Assembly: GCA_029861795.1 (NCBI GenBank)
Contig: JAOTYS010000182.1
Coordinates: forward strand, 1-8,579
DNA length: 8,579 nt
Direction: 5' to 3'
DNA from: Gammaproteobacteria bacterium
GTDB lineage: Bacteria > Pseudomonadota > Gammaproteobacteria > Arenicellales > JAOTYS01
Numbering within the stretch: position 1 is the first letter of the stretch; each line of letters starts with the position of its first letter. The notes beneath the pieces are model-generated. The model was not told the origin of the DNA. It saw only the letters and a program-made list of their open reading frames with translations, and searched no databases. The translations under genes and the position numbers were made by a program. Below are positions 1 through 6,597 of this stretch, piece by piece.

Positions 1-121
1 AGTCGTCGGCGTGTATGATAGAACCCGATCCATCAAAATCCCCTGCGCCACCCACGAACACCAGCCCACCGGCTCGCCCTGCTAGCCGGTGGGCTTGCGT
101 TAACGGAAGCTGCCAAGTCAT
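1..121 (-). CDS. RidA/YjgF-family protein, N-terminal fragment cut by window edge
   Basis: Forty codons read leftward from an ATG and leave the window. The ribosome binding site is excellent: GAGGAGG five bases before the start. The peptide opens MTWQLPLTQAHRLAGRAGG and continues LVFVGGAGDFDGSGSI, which resembles the first strand of Rid-family proteins (a hydrophobic 'LVFVsG' strand followed by an Asp/Gly turn). Known Rid proteins are roughly 120-150 residue trimers; RidA itself hydrolyses 2-aminoacrylate and other enamines/imines released by PLP enzymes, while other Rid branches act on different imines or have unclear roles. The catalytic arginine lies beyond the edge, so the branch cannot be assigned. 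It sits 48 bp downstream of the acyl-CoA synthetase on the same strand, so co-transcription is likely, but its strong site implies high independent translation. The reading frame and start are secure; the family call rests on a short motif. Confidence 0.65.
   Translation of the reverse strand, partial: MTWQLPLTQAHRLAGRAGGLVFVGGAGDFDGSGSIIHADD
64..94. repeat. Perfect 11-bp inverted repeat inside the RidA-family coding region
   Basis: GCCCACCGGCT at 64-74 is exactly complementary to AGCCGGTGGGC at 84-94, with a nine-base spacer. In the minus-strand mRNA it would form a very GC-rich stem about 25 bases after the start codon, spanning roughly codons 10-19. It could be a chance result of Ala/Gly/Arg codons, a translational pause or RNase-protection element, or a recombination site. 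No flanking T-run is present, so it is not an intrinsic terminator. Confidence 0.6.
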
Positions 122-126
122 CTTGT

Positions 127-133
127 CCTCCTC
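127..133 (-). promoter_or_regulatory. Strong Shine-Dalgarno site of the RidA-family gene
   Basis: On the minus strand the sequence is GAGGAGG, then five bases (ACAAG), then the ATG. This is the strongest ribosome binding site in the window and fixes the start of the short RidA-like reading frame. Confidence 0.8.
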
Positions 134-157
134 GTCAATGTCTTTGTTGACAAGCGG

Positions 158-180
158 TGCGCGGCTTTATCAGCCGCGCA
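158..180 (-). repeat. 9-bp hairpin across the synthetase stop codon
   Basis: TGCGCGGCT (158-166) and AGCCGCGCA (172-180) form a perfect stem with a five-base loop. On the minus strand the stem covers the last codons and the TGA stop of the synthetase, which is followed at once by an in-frame TAA. No U-tract follows, so it is more likely an RNA-stabilising or processing element between the synthetase and the RidA-like gene than a terminator; an attenuating role is possible. Confidence 0.45.
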
Positions 181-2257
181 TCAAACCGATTAACGCATCA
201 GCGGCCACTACACCTTTACCTTTGGGCAACACCAATAGTGGGTTGACCTCGAGTTCAGTAAGCTGGTCGCTCTTGACCCAGGCAAGTTCGGCGATAGCTG
301 TGACTGTATCCACCAGTGCCGATAAGTCACCGGATTGTTTGCCACGAAATCCCTGAAGCAATCGATTGATCTTCAAAGACTGAATGGCACGCTCGATATC
401 TGATCGGCTGCACGGAAGCAGCAGCGTTCGGGAATCTTCAAGGAGTTCCGTGAACACGCCTCCAGCGCCGACGGTCAAGGCCAGTCCAAAGTGTGAGTCC
501 CTGATAACTCCCACTAGTAGCTCGGCCACCACGTCCTGGACCATGGCTTCGACTAAATAAGTGTCGGACCCTTGGCCGACTGCTTCTCTAATTTGTGCCA
601 CTGATGCTGCAACGGCATCAGGACTGCTGAGATCTAGTGCGACAGCACCAACTTCAGTTTTGTGTGCGATTGCACTGCCCGCCGCCTTGACCACCACGGG
701 AAATCCGATGGCCGATGCCGCGGCCGCGGCTTCGCTCGCTTGCACCAAGGCCCCATCGGGTACGATTACCCCGGCTTGCGCCAGCCATTGCTTCGCCTCC
801 CATTCGCTTAGCAAGGTCGCATCGCCGTTCAGGGGTGTTAACGGGACAAGTTCAACATTAACATTGTGATTATGACATTGTCGCCGCCGTTCGCCGTACC
901 GCGCCGCGTGACTCAGCGCACGTATCCCATCTTCGTGACCCTGTAGCGGCGTCACACCCGCTGCAATCATTCGCTCGCGCGCCTGCCTAGGTATATTCTC
1001 GGGGAGATGGCTAATTATCACTGCGGGTTTGCCGGATATCCGACTGGCTTCAATGACTGCCCCCGTCGCATCCATGCACGTTAGCCACTCCGGTGCGTCC
1101 GTGTCATAGAATTCCATGATCATTGCCAGCAGATCGACATCACCCTGTGCCAAGGTCGTGCACAGCGCGCGCTGCAAGTCGGCACGACCCCACGCGGCCA
1201 TGGTGTAATCCAACGGATTGGAAACAGAGACGTAGTCGGGAAGAATGGACTGCAGGGTCTCCCGCTGATCATCGTGCAGCGGCGGAAACGTTAGCCCTAA
1301 ACGGCTTGCGTGATCTGCTGTGATTGCCATATCACCACCTGATGCTGCGCACGCGGCGATGCGCCGTCCGGCGGGTATGCCAGTAATTGACATCAGTTTG
1401 GTTGTTTCTAACAAAGTCGTGACTGAATCCACGCGGATCACACCGAGTCGGCGGAACAGTGCACCATATAATTCGTCAGAGCCAGTTAATGATCCTGTGT
1501 GCCCGAGAGCAATGCGAGTGCCGACATCGGATTGTCCAGTTTTTAATGCCACTATGGGGATGCCGCGCTGCAGTGCTCGCCGTGCGACCCGACTAAACTC
1601 GACCACGTCGCGCAGTCCTTCAATGTACAAGCCGATGGCGTTTACGGTGTCCCATTCAATTAAGGAATCAACAAATTCCTCAATACCTAGCATCGCCTGA
1701 TTGCCAACGCTTATTGCGTATGCGATAGGCATGGAGCGATCTCCCAAAGTCATGGTCTCCACCAGGGCTCCGCTCTGGGAGATCAGTGCGATACCGCGTT
1801 CGATCCGTGGTAGGTTTGGCGGGCCTACCCACAGTGCAGTCATGTCTATGGAATTAACAAACCCGTAGCAGTTGGGACCCAGAACAGCTAACGATTCGCC
1901 CGCCGCCTCTACCAGTTGCTGCTGCAATGCAGCGCCTTCTTTGCCCATTTCGGCGAATCCCGCGGCATAACAGACCACACCACCTGCACCGATTCCGGCC
2001 AACTCGCGTACAACTTCAACAGTAGTTTCACTGCGAACGGCTACAAAGACTGCATCGGGGGCCTCGGGAAGCTCTTTGACGTTTGCGAATTGAGTCACGC
2101 CGGAATGGTTCTGGCGCTCAGGGTTCACATACCAACAAGGGCCTTTAAAACCGTACTCACGACACCGTTGTAGTCTGTCGCGCGCAAAGGATCCCCCCAC
2201 AAACGCCACCGAACGGGGTCGAAGTATGCGCTCAATATTTTTGTTACGGTTTGGCAT
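170..2257 (-). CDS. Fused NDP-forming acyl-CoA synthetase (acetate--CoA ligase family)
   Basis: The 695-residue protein has the architecture of single-chain ADP-forming acyl-CoA synthetases. An N-terminal CoA-binding Rossmann domain (about 8-135) begins ILRPRSVAFVGGS and includes LGPNCYGF at 127-134. Succinyl-CoA-ligase-like domains follow (about 150-460), with ALISQSGALVE at 157-167 and NPLD at 347-350. A C-terminal ATP-grasp domain (about 480-690) has VVVKAAG (521-527), AHKTEVGAV (531-539), GAGG (597-600) and ELEVNPL (668-674). His253 in LGHTGS matches the histidine phosphorylated during catalysis in the family. The enzyme joins a carboxylic acid to CoA using ATP, giving ADP and phosphate, or runs in reverse. 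The substrate cannot be read from sequence: relatives use acetate, other acids, or DMSP (DddX). The ATG at 2257 fits the family N-terminus but has no visible Shine-Dalgarno. A RidA-like gene follows 48 bp downstream. Confidence 0.9.
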   Translation of the reverse strand: MPNRNKNIERILRPRSVAFVGGSFARDRLQRCREYGFKGPCWYVNPERQNHSGVTQFANVKELPEAPDAVFVAVRSETTVEVVRELAGIGAGGVVCYAAGFAEMGKEGAALQQQLVEAAGESLAVLGPNCYGFVNSIDMTALWVGPPNLPRIERGIALISQSGALVETMTLGDRSMPIAYAISVGNQAMLGIEEFVDSLIEWDTVNAIGLYIEGLRDVVEFSRVARRALQRGIPIVALKTGQSDVGTRIALGHTGSLTGSDELYGALFRRLGVIRVDSVTTLLETTKLMSITGIPAGRRIAACAASGGDMAITADHASRLGLTFPPLHDDQRETLQSILPDYVSVSNPLDYTMAAWGRADLQRALCTTLAQGDVDLLAMIMEFYDTDAPEWLTCMDATGAVIEASRISGKPAVIISHLPENIPRQARERMIAAGVTPLQGHEDGIRALSHAARYGERRRQCHNHNVNVELVPLTPLNGDATLLSEWEAKQWLAQAGVIVPDGALVQASEAAAAASAIGFPVVVKAAGSAIAHKTEVGAVALDLSSPDAVAASVAQIREAVGQGSDTYLVEAMVQDVVAELLVGVIRDSHFGLALTVGAGGVFTELLEDSRTLLLPCSRSDIERAIQSLKINRLLQGFRGKQSGDLSALVDTVTAIAELAWVKSDQLTELEVNPLLVLPKGKGVVAADALIGLMRG

Positions 2258-2297
2258 TTGGCGAATTGTCGCTTATTTGGCATTCATTTTGTGCCAA
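2250..2297. promoter_or_regulatory. Cluster of TTTGGC motifs in the divergent promoter region
   Basis: TTTGGCATT occurs at 2250-2258 and 2276-2284, with a further TTTGGC at 2257-2262. TTGGCA at 2277-2282 is mirrored by TGCCAA at 2292-2297, nine bases apart. The cluster lies between the divergent starts of the acyl-CoA synthetase (2257) and the DUF1835 gene (2360), where a shared operator would sit. A second weak dyad, TTCGTT/AACGAA, lies at 2318-2340. I could not place a convincing -35/-10 pair for either gene. Regulatory meaning is inferred only from position and symmetry. Confidence 0.3.
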
Positions 2298-2359
2298 TAT
2301 GTCCCCCCGTTGCCACTTTCGTTTTCTCGCTTGCAACGAACAAACGGTCAAGAAATCAA

Positions 2360-3328
2360 GTGACTAAGATTCTCAACATCACCAACGGCGGCAGCGCGAT
2401 AAAGGTAATGCGACAGGCCGGTGTTCACGGCGAAATCATGGCATGGCGCGATGTACTGCATGAGGGACCTGTTCCCGGTGGCATGTCTTTGGACGAGTTG
2501 GCAGTGGTGCGTGCCCGCTTTATCTCCGAGCGGGGATGGGAGTCCGAAGAGAAAGCGCTGCGGGGATTTCGTGAGCGCGACGCCCAGCTCGGTCGATTTG
2601 GCCAGTACGATAAGGTCATTCTGTGGTTTGAGCACGACCTCTATGATCAACTCCAGTTGCTTCAAATTCTTTCTAGGTTGGCACGTCAGCAATGGGCCGC
2701 TACCCAGATCCGCTTGCTTTGCATAGACAGATATCTTGGACGGCTAGCTCCAACAGAGCTCAGTCAGCTGATTGGCTCGGAACAACCGGTATCGAGATCA
2801 CAACTCGATTTGGCAGAGCAAGCCTGGACAGCCTTTTGTGCTGATACGCCGCAGCGGTGGGAAGATTTGCTAAGCAGAAATACCTCATCACTTCCGTTTT
2901 TACAGGGCTGTGTGCTGAGAATGCTCGAAGAGTATCCTGATCTCAAGACTGGGTTGTCCCGTACTGAGACCCAGGCATTGCAGGCTGTTGCTGCAGGAGT
3001 GAAGCGTCCCGGGAAGATATTTGAGTTCTCACAATCCAAAGAAGAGCGGATGTTTATGGGCGACAGCACGTTTTGGGACAAGCTTATAACCCTGTTGCGA
3101 TGTCGTGCTCCGTTGCTGGCCTTGCCAGATGGTGTTGAGCTCACCTTGCCGTCAAATCCTGAACAGGAGTTGACAATTACCGCACTGGGAAGACAAGTCC
3201 TCGCCGGACGGCAAGACTGGCTTGATATGATCGATGTCGATCGCTGGTTCGGCGGTGTGCATATTACCAATCAGAATCCGTGGTGCTGGGATGCTGCATC
3301 GAAAAGACTTGTAAAGAAAGAAACTTAA
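2360..3328 (+). CDS. DUF1835 domain-containing protein of unknown function
   Basis: I take the GTG at 2360, giving 322 residues that begin VTKILNITNGGSA, the usual opening of this family ('ILNITNGD'). The frame is open back to a TTG at 2258, but that 34-residue extension looks unlike the family and would fill the divergent promoter region. Recognisable blocks are WRDVLHEGPVP (29-39), WFEHDLYDQLQL (89-100) in the N-terminal DUF1835 domain, and RWFGGVHI (295-302) with WCWD (308-311) at the C-terminus. The protein is soluble, with no signal peptide or membrane segment. No biochemical function is established for the family to my knowledge. The Shine-Dalgarno before the GTG is weak (AAGAA, seven bases away). 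An EamA transporter follows after 55 bp on the same strand and may be co-transcribed. Confidence 0.8.
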   Translation: MTKILNITNGGSAIKVMRQAGVHGEIMAWRDVLHEGPVPGGMSLDELAVVRARFISERGWESEEKALRGFRERDAQLGRFGQYDKVILWFEHDLYDQLQLLQILSRLARQQWAATQIRLLCIDRYLGRLAPTELSQLIGSEQPVSRSQLDLAEQAWTAFCADTPQRWEDLLSRNTSSLPFLQGCVLRMLEEYPDLKTGLSRTETQALQAVAAGVKRPGKIFEFSQSKEERMFMGDSTFWDKLITLLRCRAPLLALPDGVELTLPSNPEQELTITALGRQVLAGRQDWLDMIDVDRWFGGVHITNQNPWCWDAASKRLVKKET

Positions 3329-3383
3329 CAAGAATTCTCGGCGCATTACATCGTCACTGTTTTCTATTGCTTAGAAGATCGGG

Positions 3384-4283
3384 GTGTCAAATCACCGAAC
3401 CAACGTTAAATGGGCGTTCTGGGCTTTGTTGGGAGGCGCCTTGGCAATTGGTCTATCACCTATTTTTGTGCGATTGAGTGAAATCGGCCCGATCTCCACG
3501 GCATTCTATCGCGTCACGCTGGCGTTACCTGTTTTATGGTTTGTTCAATCACAAGGTCCGGTGGAACATCAACAACAAAAAACTCAGTGGACCCGCCGGC
3601 TTCACTGGCTCATCGTTCTGTGTGGCTTTTTCTTCGCGGCAGATCTCGCGTTTTGGCATGTGGCGCTGAATTACACGCTTATTGCCAACGCGACCCTTTT
3701 GGCCAATACCGCATCGATATTTGTCACGCTAGGCGCTTGGTTGATTCTTCGAGAACGTGTCTCAAAGGGTTTTGCCTTTGGTCTGGCCGTGGCGCTAACG
3801 GGCATCACGCTGTTGATGGGACAGAGTTACAGCCTAAGTACTGACCACTTGTTTGGTGACATATTGGCCATTGGGGCGGCGTTGTTCTATGCGGCTTACC
3901 TGCTGACCGTGCGCGAATTGCGTAAGCATCTATCGGTTAGCGCAATTATGATTTGGAGCTCAATTGGTTGCGCCGTGTTCCTTCTGCCTGCCGCCGCTAT
4001 TTCTACCGATGAGCTGGTGCCGTCGACTTTGTATGGGTTGTCGATCTTGGTTGCGCTAGCAGTGGTGTCCCACGCCGGAGGCCAAGGATTGATTACTTAT
4101 GCGCTAGGGCATTTGTCGGCCGCGTTATCGTCACTTGCCTTGCTATTGCAACCGGTATTCGCGGCCGTGTTCGCGTGGTGGTTGTTTAACGAATCCCTTG
4201 TTGCAACTCAGATATTGGGAGGACTGATCGTTCTAAGCGGGGTCTATCTTTGCAAGCACTTCAACGTGACGAGTGCGGATTAG
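3384..4283 (+). CDS. EamA-family (DMT superfamily) transporter, first copy
   Basis: A 299-residue integral inner-membrane protein with two tandem EamA repeats (about 12-146 and 156-288), each with roughly five hydrophobic segments, ten in all. Diagnostic stretches are ANATLLANTASIFVTLGAW (101-119) closing the first half and ALLLQPVFAAVFAWWLFNES (252-271) closing the second. A loop of about 20 polar residues (QSQGPVEHQQQKTQWTRR, 55-72) separates segments 2 and 3. Family members commonly export amino acids or other small metabolites with proton exchange; the substrate here is not predictable. The start is GTG at 3384 with only weak purine-rich sequence upstream; it gives the normal family length. 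It follows the DUF1835 gene by 55 bp and converges on the second EamA gene. The two copies differ widely in sequence, so they are distant paralogues rather than a recent duplication. Confidence 0.88.
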   Translation: MSNHRTNVKWAFWALLGGALAIGLSPIFVRLSEIGPISTAFYRVTLALPVLWFVQSQGPVEHQQQKTQWTRRLHWLIVLCGFFFAADLAFWHVALNYTLIANATLLANTASIFVTLGAWLILRERVSKGFAFGLAVALTGITLLMGQSYSLSTDHLFGDILAIGAALFYAAYLLTVRELRKHLSVSAIMIWSSIGCAVFLLPAAAISTDELVPSTLYGLSILVALAVVSHAGGQGLITYALGHLSAALSSLALLLQPVFAAVFAWWLFNESLVATQILGGLIVLSGVYLCKHFNVTSAD

Positions 4284-4320
4284 TATCACTCGATGGCAAG
4301 CGCATACCGTACGCGTGTTA

Positions 4321-5220
4321 CTAATCTTTGCTCTCGCTTTTCTGAATAGATCTTTCGGATTGCAGGATGTACAGGCCGCTGCCGATAACGAGTATAGCAC
4401 CGACAAGCATTAGGGCATTCGGAAGATCGCTAAACAGCAACCAACCGAAGAAGATTGCCCAGAGTAGGCCCGTGTATTCCAGCGGTCCTATCAGGTAGAC
4501 CGGTGCGTAACGAAGACTGGTGACGATACTATATTGTGCGGATACGCTGACTATGCCCAGCAGAATCATAAGGGCGAAGTCTGTTGGCGCAACGGAACTC
4601 CACACAAACGGCATGGTGCATCCGGTAACGACAAAAAATGAAGCAGCACTACCGAGCACCATCAGCTCGCTGGTCTCTGACGAAGACATGCGTCGCGTCT
4701 GGATGGCAAGCAGTGCGAACATTGTCGTTCCGAGGATGGCCGCACCCACGCCGAGCCAGTCTATCTGTTCCCCGCCCGGTTGAATAATCAGGAGCACGCC
4801 TGCGAAACCACACAGTAAGGCGAGAATCTGCCGACCTCCCGCATATTCAGCCAACACCAGTCCGGAAAGCATGGCCATGAACAACGGCGCCGCCATCGCG
4901 ATTGCCGCCGCGTCGGCAAGTGGCATTCGGGAGATCGCGAAGTAGTAACTGAGGAAAGCCGTGAGATTGATAAACGCGCGTAGAACGTGATCCCATGGTC
5001 TGTTTGTCGACAATCCGGCCCAGCCAAAACGATACCTAAGCACGGTAAGTAGCAACGGCACGGCCACAATGCTGCGGATAAACAGCAGTTGCAGCAGGGA
5101 AAAATCCGACGAAAGCCATTTGACCAACGCGTCCTGCATAGAGAACAACGCCGTTGCCACCACAGAGAGCACTGCCCCACGTAAAGGTGAGCGAAGCAAT
5201 GTGCGAGTCTGCGAATCCAT
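4321..5220 (-). CDS. EamA-family (DMT superfamily) transporter, second copy
   Basis: About 299 residues with ten predicted membrane segments in two EamA halves. Numbering from the GTG noted below, the halves are about 14-148 and 156-287. Typical features are MPLADAAAIAMAAPLFMAML (101-120) at the end of the first half and APVYLIGPLEYTGLLWAIFF (241-260) in the second; the C-terminus is short and charged. I use the ATG at 5220; a GTG six bases upstream (5226) is equally possible, and neither has a clear ribosome binding site. It lies 68 bp downstream of the threonine/serine-dehydratase-like gene on the same strand with no terminator between, so the two are probably one operon. The context suggests export of an amino acid or keto-acid related to the dehydratase reaction, but the substrate is unknown. 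It converges on the first EamA gene with 37 bp between the stop codons. Confidence 0.88.
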   Translation of the reverse strand: MDSQTRTLLRSPLRGAVLSVVATALFSMQDALVKWLSSDFSLLQLLFIRSIVAVPLLLTVLRYRFGWAGLSTNRPWDHVLRAFINLTAFLSYYFAISRMPLADAAAIAMAAPLFMAMLSGLVLAEYAGGRQILALLCGFAGVLLIIQPGGEQIDWLGVGAAILGTTMFALLAIQTRRMSSSETSELMVLGSAASFFVVTGCTMPFVWSSVAPTDFALMILLGIVSVSAQYSIVTSLRYAPVYLIGPLEYTGLLWAIFFGWLLFSDLPNALMLVGAILVIGSGLYILQSERSIQKSESKD

Positions 5221-5294
5221 CGTCACGTAGCTTTAGCGACGCACGTTACTCGTGGATTGAACTGGTCGGCGGGGCGTGGGGGTCGCCCGTACCG

Positions 5295-6266
5295 TTATGC
5301 ATCGCTCAGGATATTAGTGAGGACGTCCGCGTCGATGTTACCGCCTGAGAGCACTACGCCGACACGCTTGCCGGCCATTCGTTCACGTTCTTGATAAAGA
5401 CCCGCCAATGCCGCTGCACCCGCTCCTTCGGCCAGGTTGTGGGTATCGAGAAAATAATAGCGGACCGCGTCTGCGATCTCTTCTTCGGATAGGCTGATCA
5501 CGCGGTCTACACCTCGGAGGATAATTGTCAAGGCCTCGTCATCCGGGATGCGCACCGCAATGCCAGCAGCGAAGGTGTTTGCAGAGTTAGTGGGTACTGC
5601 TTGTCGTCGTTCGAAAGAGAGTTTGTAAGTCGGAGCCTTGTCCGCCACCACGCCGACGATCGTGGCGTTTAGTCCCAACGCATCGCGCGCCGATACCATT
5701 CCGCAAATTCCAGAGCCAAGGCCGATGGGAACGTAAACGGTGTGTAAATCCGGCACGGCGCGAAGCAGTTCAAGGCTGTAGGAGGCCACGCCACGCATGA
5801 GCAACTCATGATACGACGGCACCATGTGTAATCCCAGGTCTCGCGCACGTTGTTGCGCAAACTGCAACGCGTCGTTGAAGTCCTCTCCGTGCTCGATCAG
5901 AGTCGCCCCGAGCGCCTGCATGGCAGCATTCTTACCTGGGCTGTTGCCGTGGGGTACCACAATGGTGGCTGCGAGTTCCGCTCGACGTGCGGCATAGGCG
6001 ATACTTTGACCGTGGTTACCGGTACTTGCGAGGATTACGCCCGGTAGGTTTGGACTTGAACTCTTTAGTTTGTGTAGGTAGACCAAGCCTCCGCGCACTT
6101 TGAATGCGCCGGTGGGAGTATGATTTTCGTGCTTGACCCAGACCTCTGCGCCGCAGCGCGCGCCCAGCAGGGGCCAGCAGAACTGTGCGGTGGGCCGCAG
6201 CGTGCGATAGACGTGCTCTGCAGCTTGTTCCAGTTGACTGAGATTAGGATTGTCGGAGTGAGCCAT
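5295..6266 (-). CDS. PLP-dependent threonine/serine dehydratase-like enzyme
   Basis: A 323-residue fold-type II PLP enzyme. Lys56 in TGAFKVRGG (52-60) is the Schiff-base lysine. STGNHGQ (81-87) is the substrate/carboxylate-binding loop, GLGSGICG (182-189) replaces the usual glycine-rich phosphate-binding loop, and LSGGNID (306-312) is the C-terminal block near the pyridine nitrogen. HNLAEGAGAAA (276-286) matches the region holding metal and cofactor contacts. There is no C-terminal ACT-like regulatory domain, so it resembles catabolic or broad dehydratases rather than biosynthetic IlvA, which is longer. The expected reaction is deamination of L-threonine or L-serine, or a related hydroxy-amino acid such as 3-hydroxyaspartate, through a 2-aminoacrylate-type enamine to a keto acid. 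EutB of ectoine catabolism belongs to the same broad family, so the exact substrate is open. The gene leads a probable two-gene unit with the downstream EamA transporter. The ATG at 6266 has a weak ribosome binding site. Confidence 0.85.
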   Translation of the reverse strand: MAHSDNPNLSQLEQAAEHVYRTLRPTAQFCWPLLGARCGAEVWVKHENHTPTGAFKVRGGLVYLHKLKSSSPNLPGVILASTGNHGQSIAYAARRAELAATIVVPHGNSPGKNAAMQALGATLIEHGEDFNDALQFAQQRARDLGLHMVPSYHELLMRGVASYSLELLRAVPDLHTVYVPIGLGSGICGMVSARDALGLNATIVGVVADKAPTYKLSFERRQAVPTNSANTFAAGIAVRIPDDEALTIILRGVDRVISLSEEEIADAVRYYFLDTHNLAEGAGAAALAGLYQERERMAGKRVGVVLSGGNIDADVLTNILSDA

Positions 6267-6291
6267 TAGCGATTCTGCGTGTTGGAGCTCT

Positions 6292-6320
6292 GATATACAT
6301 CACCTTCTGCTAGGGCACAA
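6292..6320 (-). promoter_or_regulatory. Candidate sigma-70 promoter for the dehydratase-EamA unit
   Basis: On the minus strand TTGTGC (6320-6315) and TATATC (6297-6292) are separated by exactly 17 bases. The -10-like box ends 25 bases before the ATG at 6266, which would leave a leader of roughly 20 bases. The -35 match is poor (three of six) and the -10 match moderate (four of six), so this is a suggestion. An inverted repeat overlaps the -35 box. Confidence 0.3.
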
Positions 6321-6337
6321 ATTCTCAGCAGCCCTAG
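6310..6337. repeat. CTAGGGC inverted repeat, operator-like
   Basis: CTAGGGC (6310-6316) and GCCCTAG (6331-6337) are exact inverted arms around 14 bases. Arm centres are 21 bp apart, two helical turns, so a dimeric regulator could contact both on one face of the DNA. The left arm overlaps the -35 element of the candidate dehydratase promoter. No T-run follows on either strand, so a terminator is unlikely. The regulator is unknown. Confidence 0.4.
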
Positions 6338-6468
6338 TGAGGTGCGTATTCCGCATACACACAGGAACGCTAGCGGGTGGTTATTTGGCAGCGGTTTCAC
6401 TTCATGGGGCCTGATAATTCAACGAACATTAGGGTACATTCCTACTCTGGTCTAAAGGGAGTGCTCCA

Positions 6469-6552
6469 ATGGCTCGAGCTTCAAGCTACTTCGGAATCAT
6501 TCTCGGCTTTCCAGTGCATTGGCTGCGTCAGCCTTTGAGTCGACGAGGCTAA
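6469..6552 (+). CDS. Candidate 27-codon small ORF upstream of the PPIase gene
   Basis: ATG to TAA, 27 residues: MARASSYFGIILGFPVHWLR, then QPLSRRG. A good Shine-Dalgarno (AAAGGGAG, ending at 6461) lies seven bases before the ATG. The peptide has a small hydrophobic centre (YFGIILGFPV) and a basic C-terminus (three Arg in the last eight residues), like a short membrane-active or leader peptide. It ends 45 bases before the ppiC-like start on the same strand, so it could be a translated leader of the PPIase-Rieske unit. I recognise no family, and so short an ORF could arise by chance; the ribosome binding site is the main support. Confidence 0.3.
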   Translation: MARASSYFGIILGFPVHWLRQPLSRRG

Positions 6553-6585
6553 AGGTCAATACCAAGTACGATCTTTATTCAACAC

Positions 6586-6590
6586 AGGAG
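6586..6590 (+). promoter_or_regulatory. Shine-Dalgarno site that fixes the PPIase start
   Basis: AGGAG lies seven bases before the ATG at 6598, the ideal distance, but only one base before the in-frame ATG at 6592. It therefore selects the later start, which also gives the family N-terminus MAKASARHIL. Confidence 0.75.
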
Positions 6591-6597
6591 AATGATT

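Noticed and set aside
15..356. Plus-strand 113-codon open frame and similar long frames opposite the synthetase
   Set aside because: They lie antisense to well-supported genes, have no family resemblance, and reflect codon bias in the opposite strand.
2258..2359. N-terminal extension of the DUF1835 gene from a TTG at 2258
   Set aside because: The family opening ILNITNGG begins right after the GTG at 2360, the extra 34 residues look unlike the family, and the extension would abut the divergent synthetase start and use up the promoter region.
4284..4320. Bidirectional terminator between the convergent transporter genes
   Set aside because: The 37-bp gap has only weak, imperfect pairing and no T-runs; termination there cannot be shown from sequence.
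3384..5220. The two EamA genes as a recent inverted duplication
   Set aside because: Both belong to the same family, but their sequences differ throughout and no long nucleotide inverted repeat joins them.
6385..6400. Sigma-54 promoter (TGGCA followed by TTTCAC)
   Set aside because: The -12 GC element is missing at the required spacing from the -24 GG.
6385..6418. TTGGCA with GATAAT as a sigma-70 promoter for the small ORF and PPIase unit
   Set aside because: The spacer is 22 bases, too long, and no better -35 pairs with GATAAT.
6592..6597. ATG at 6592 as the start of the ppiC-like gene
   Set aside because: The AGGAG site is only one base away from it; the ATG at 6598 has ideal spacing and the expected MAK N-terminus.
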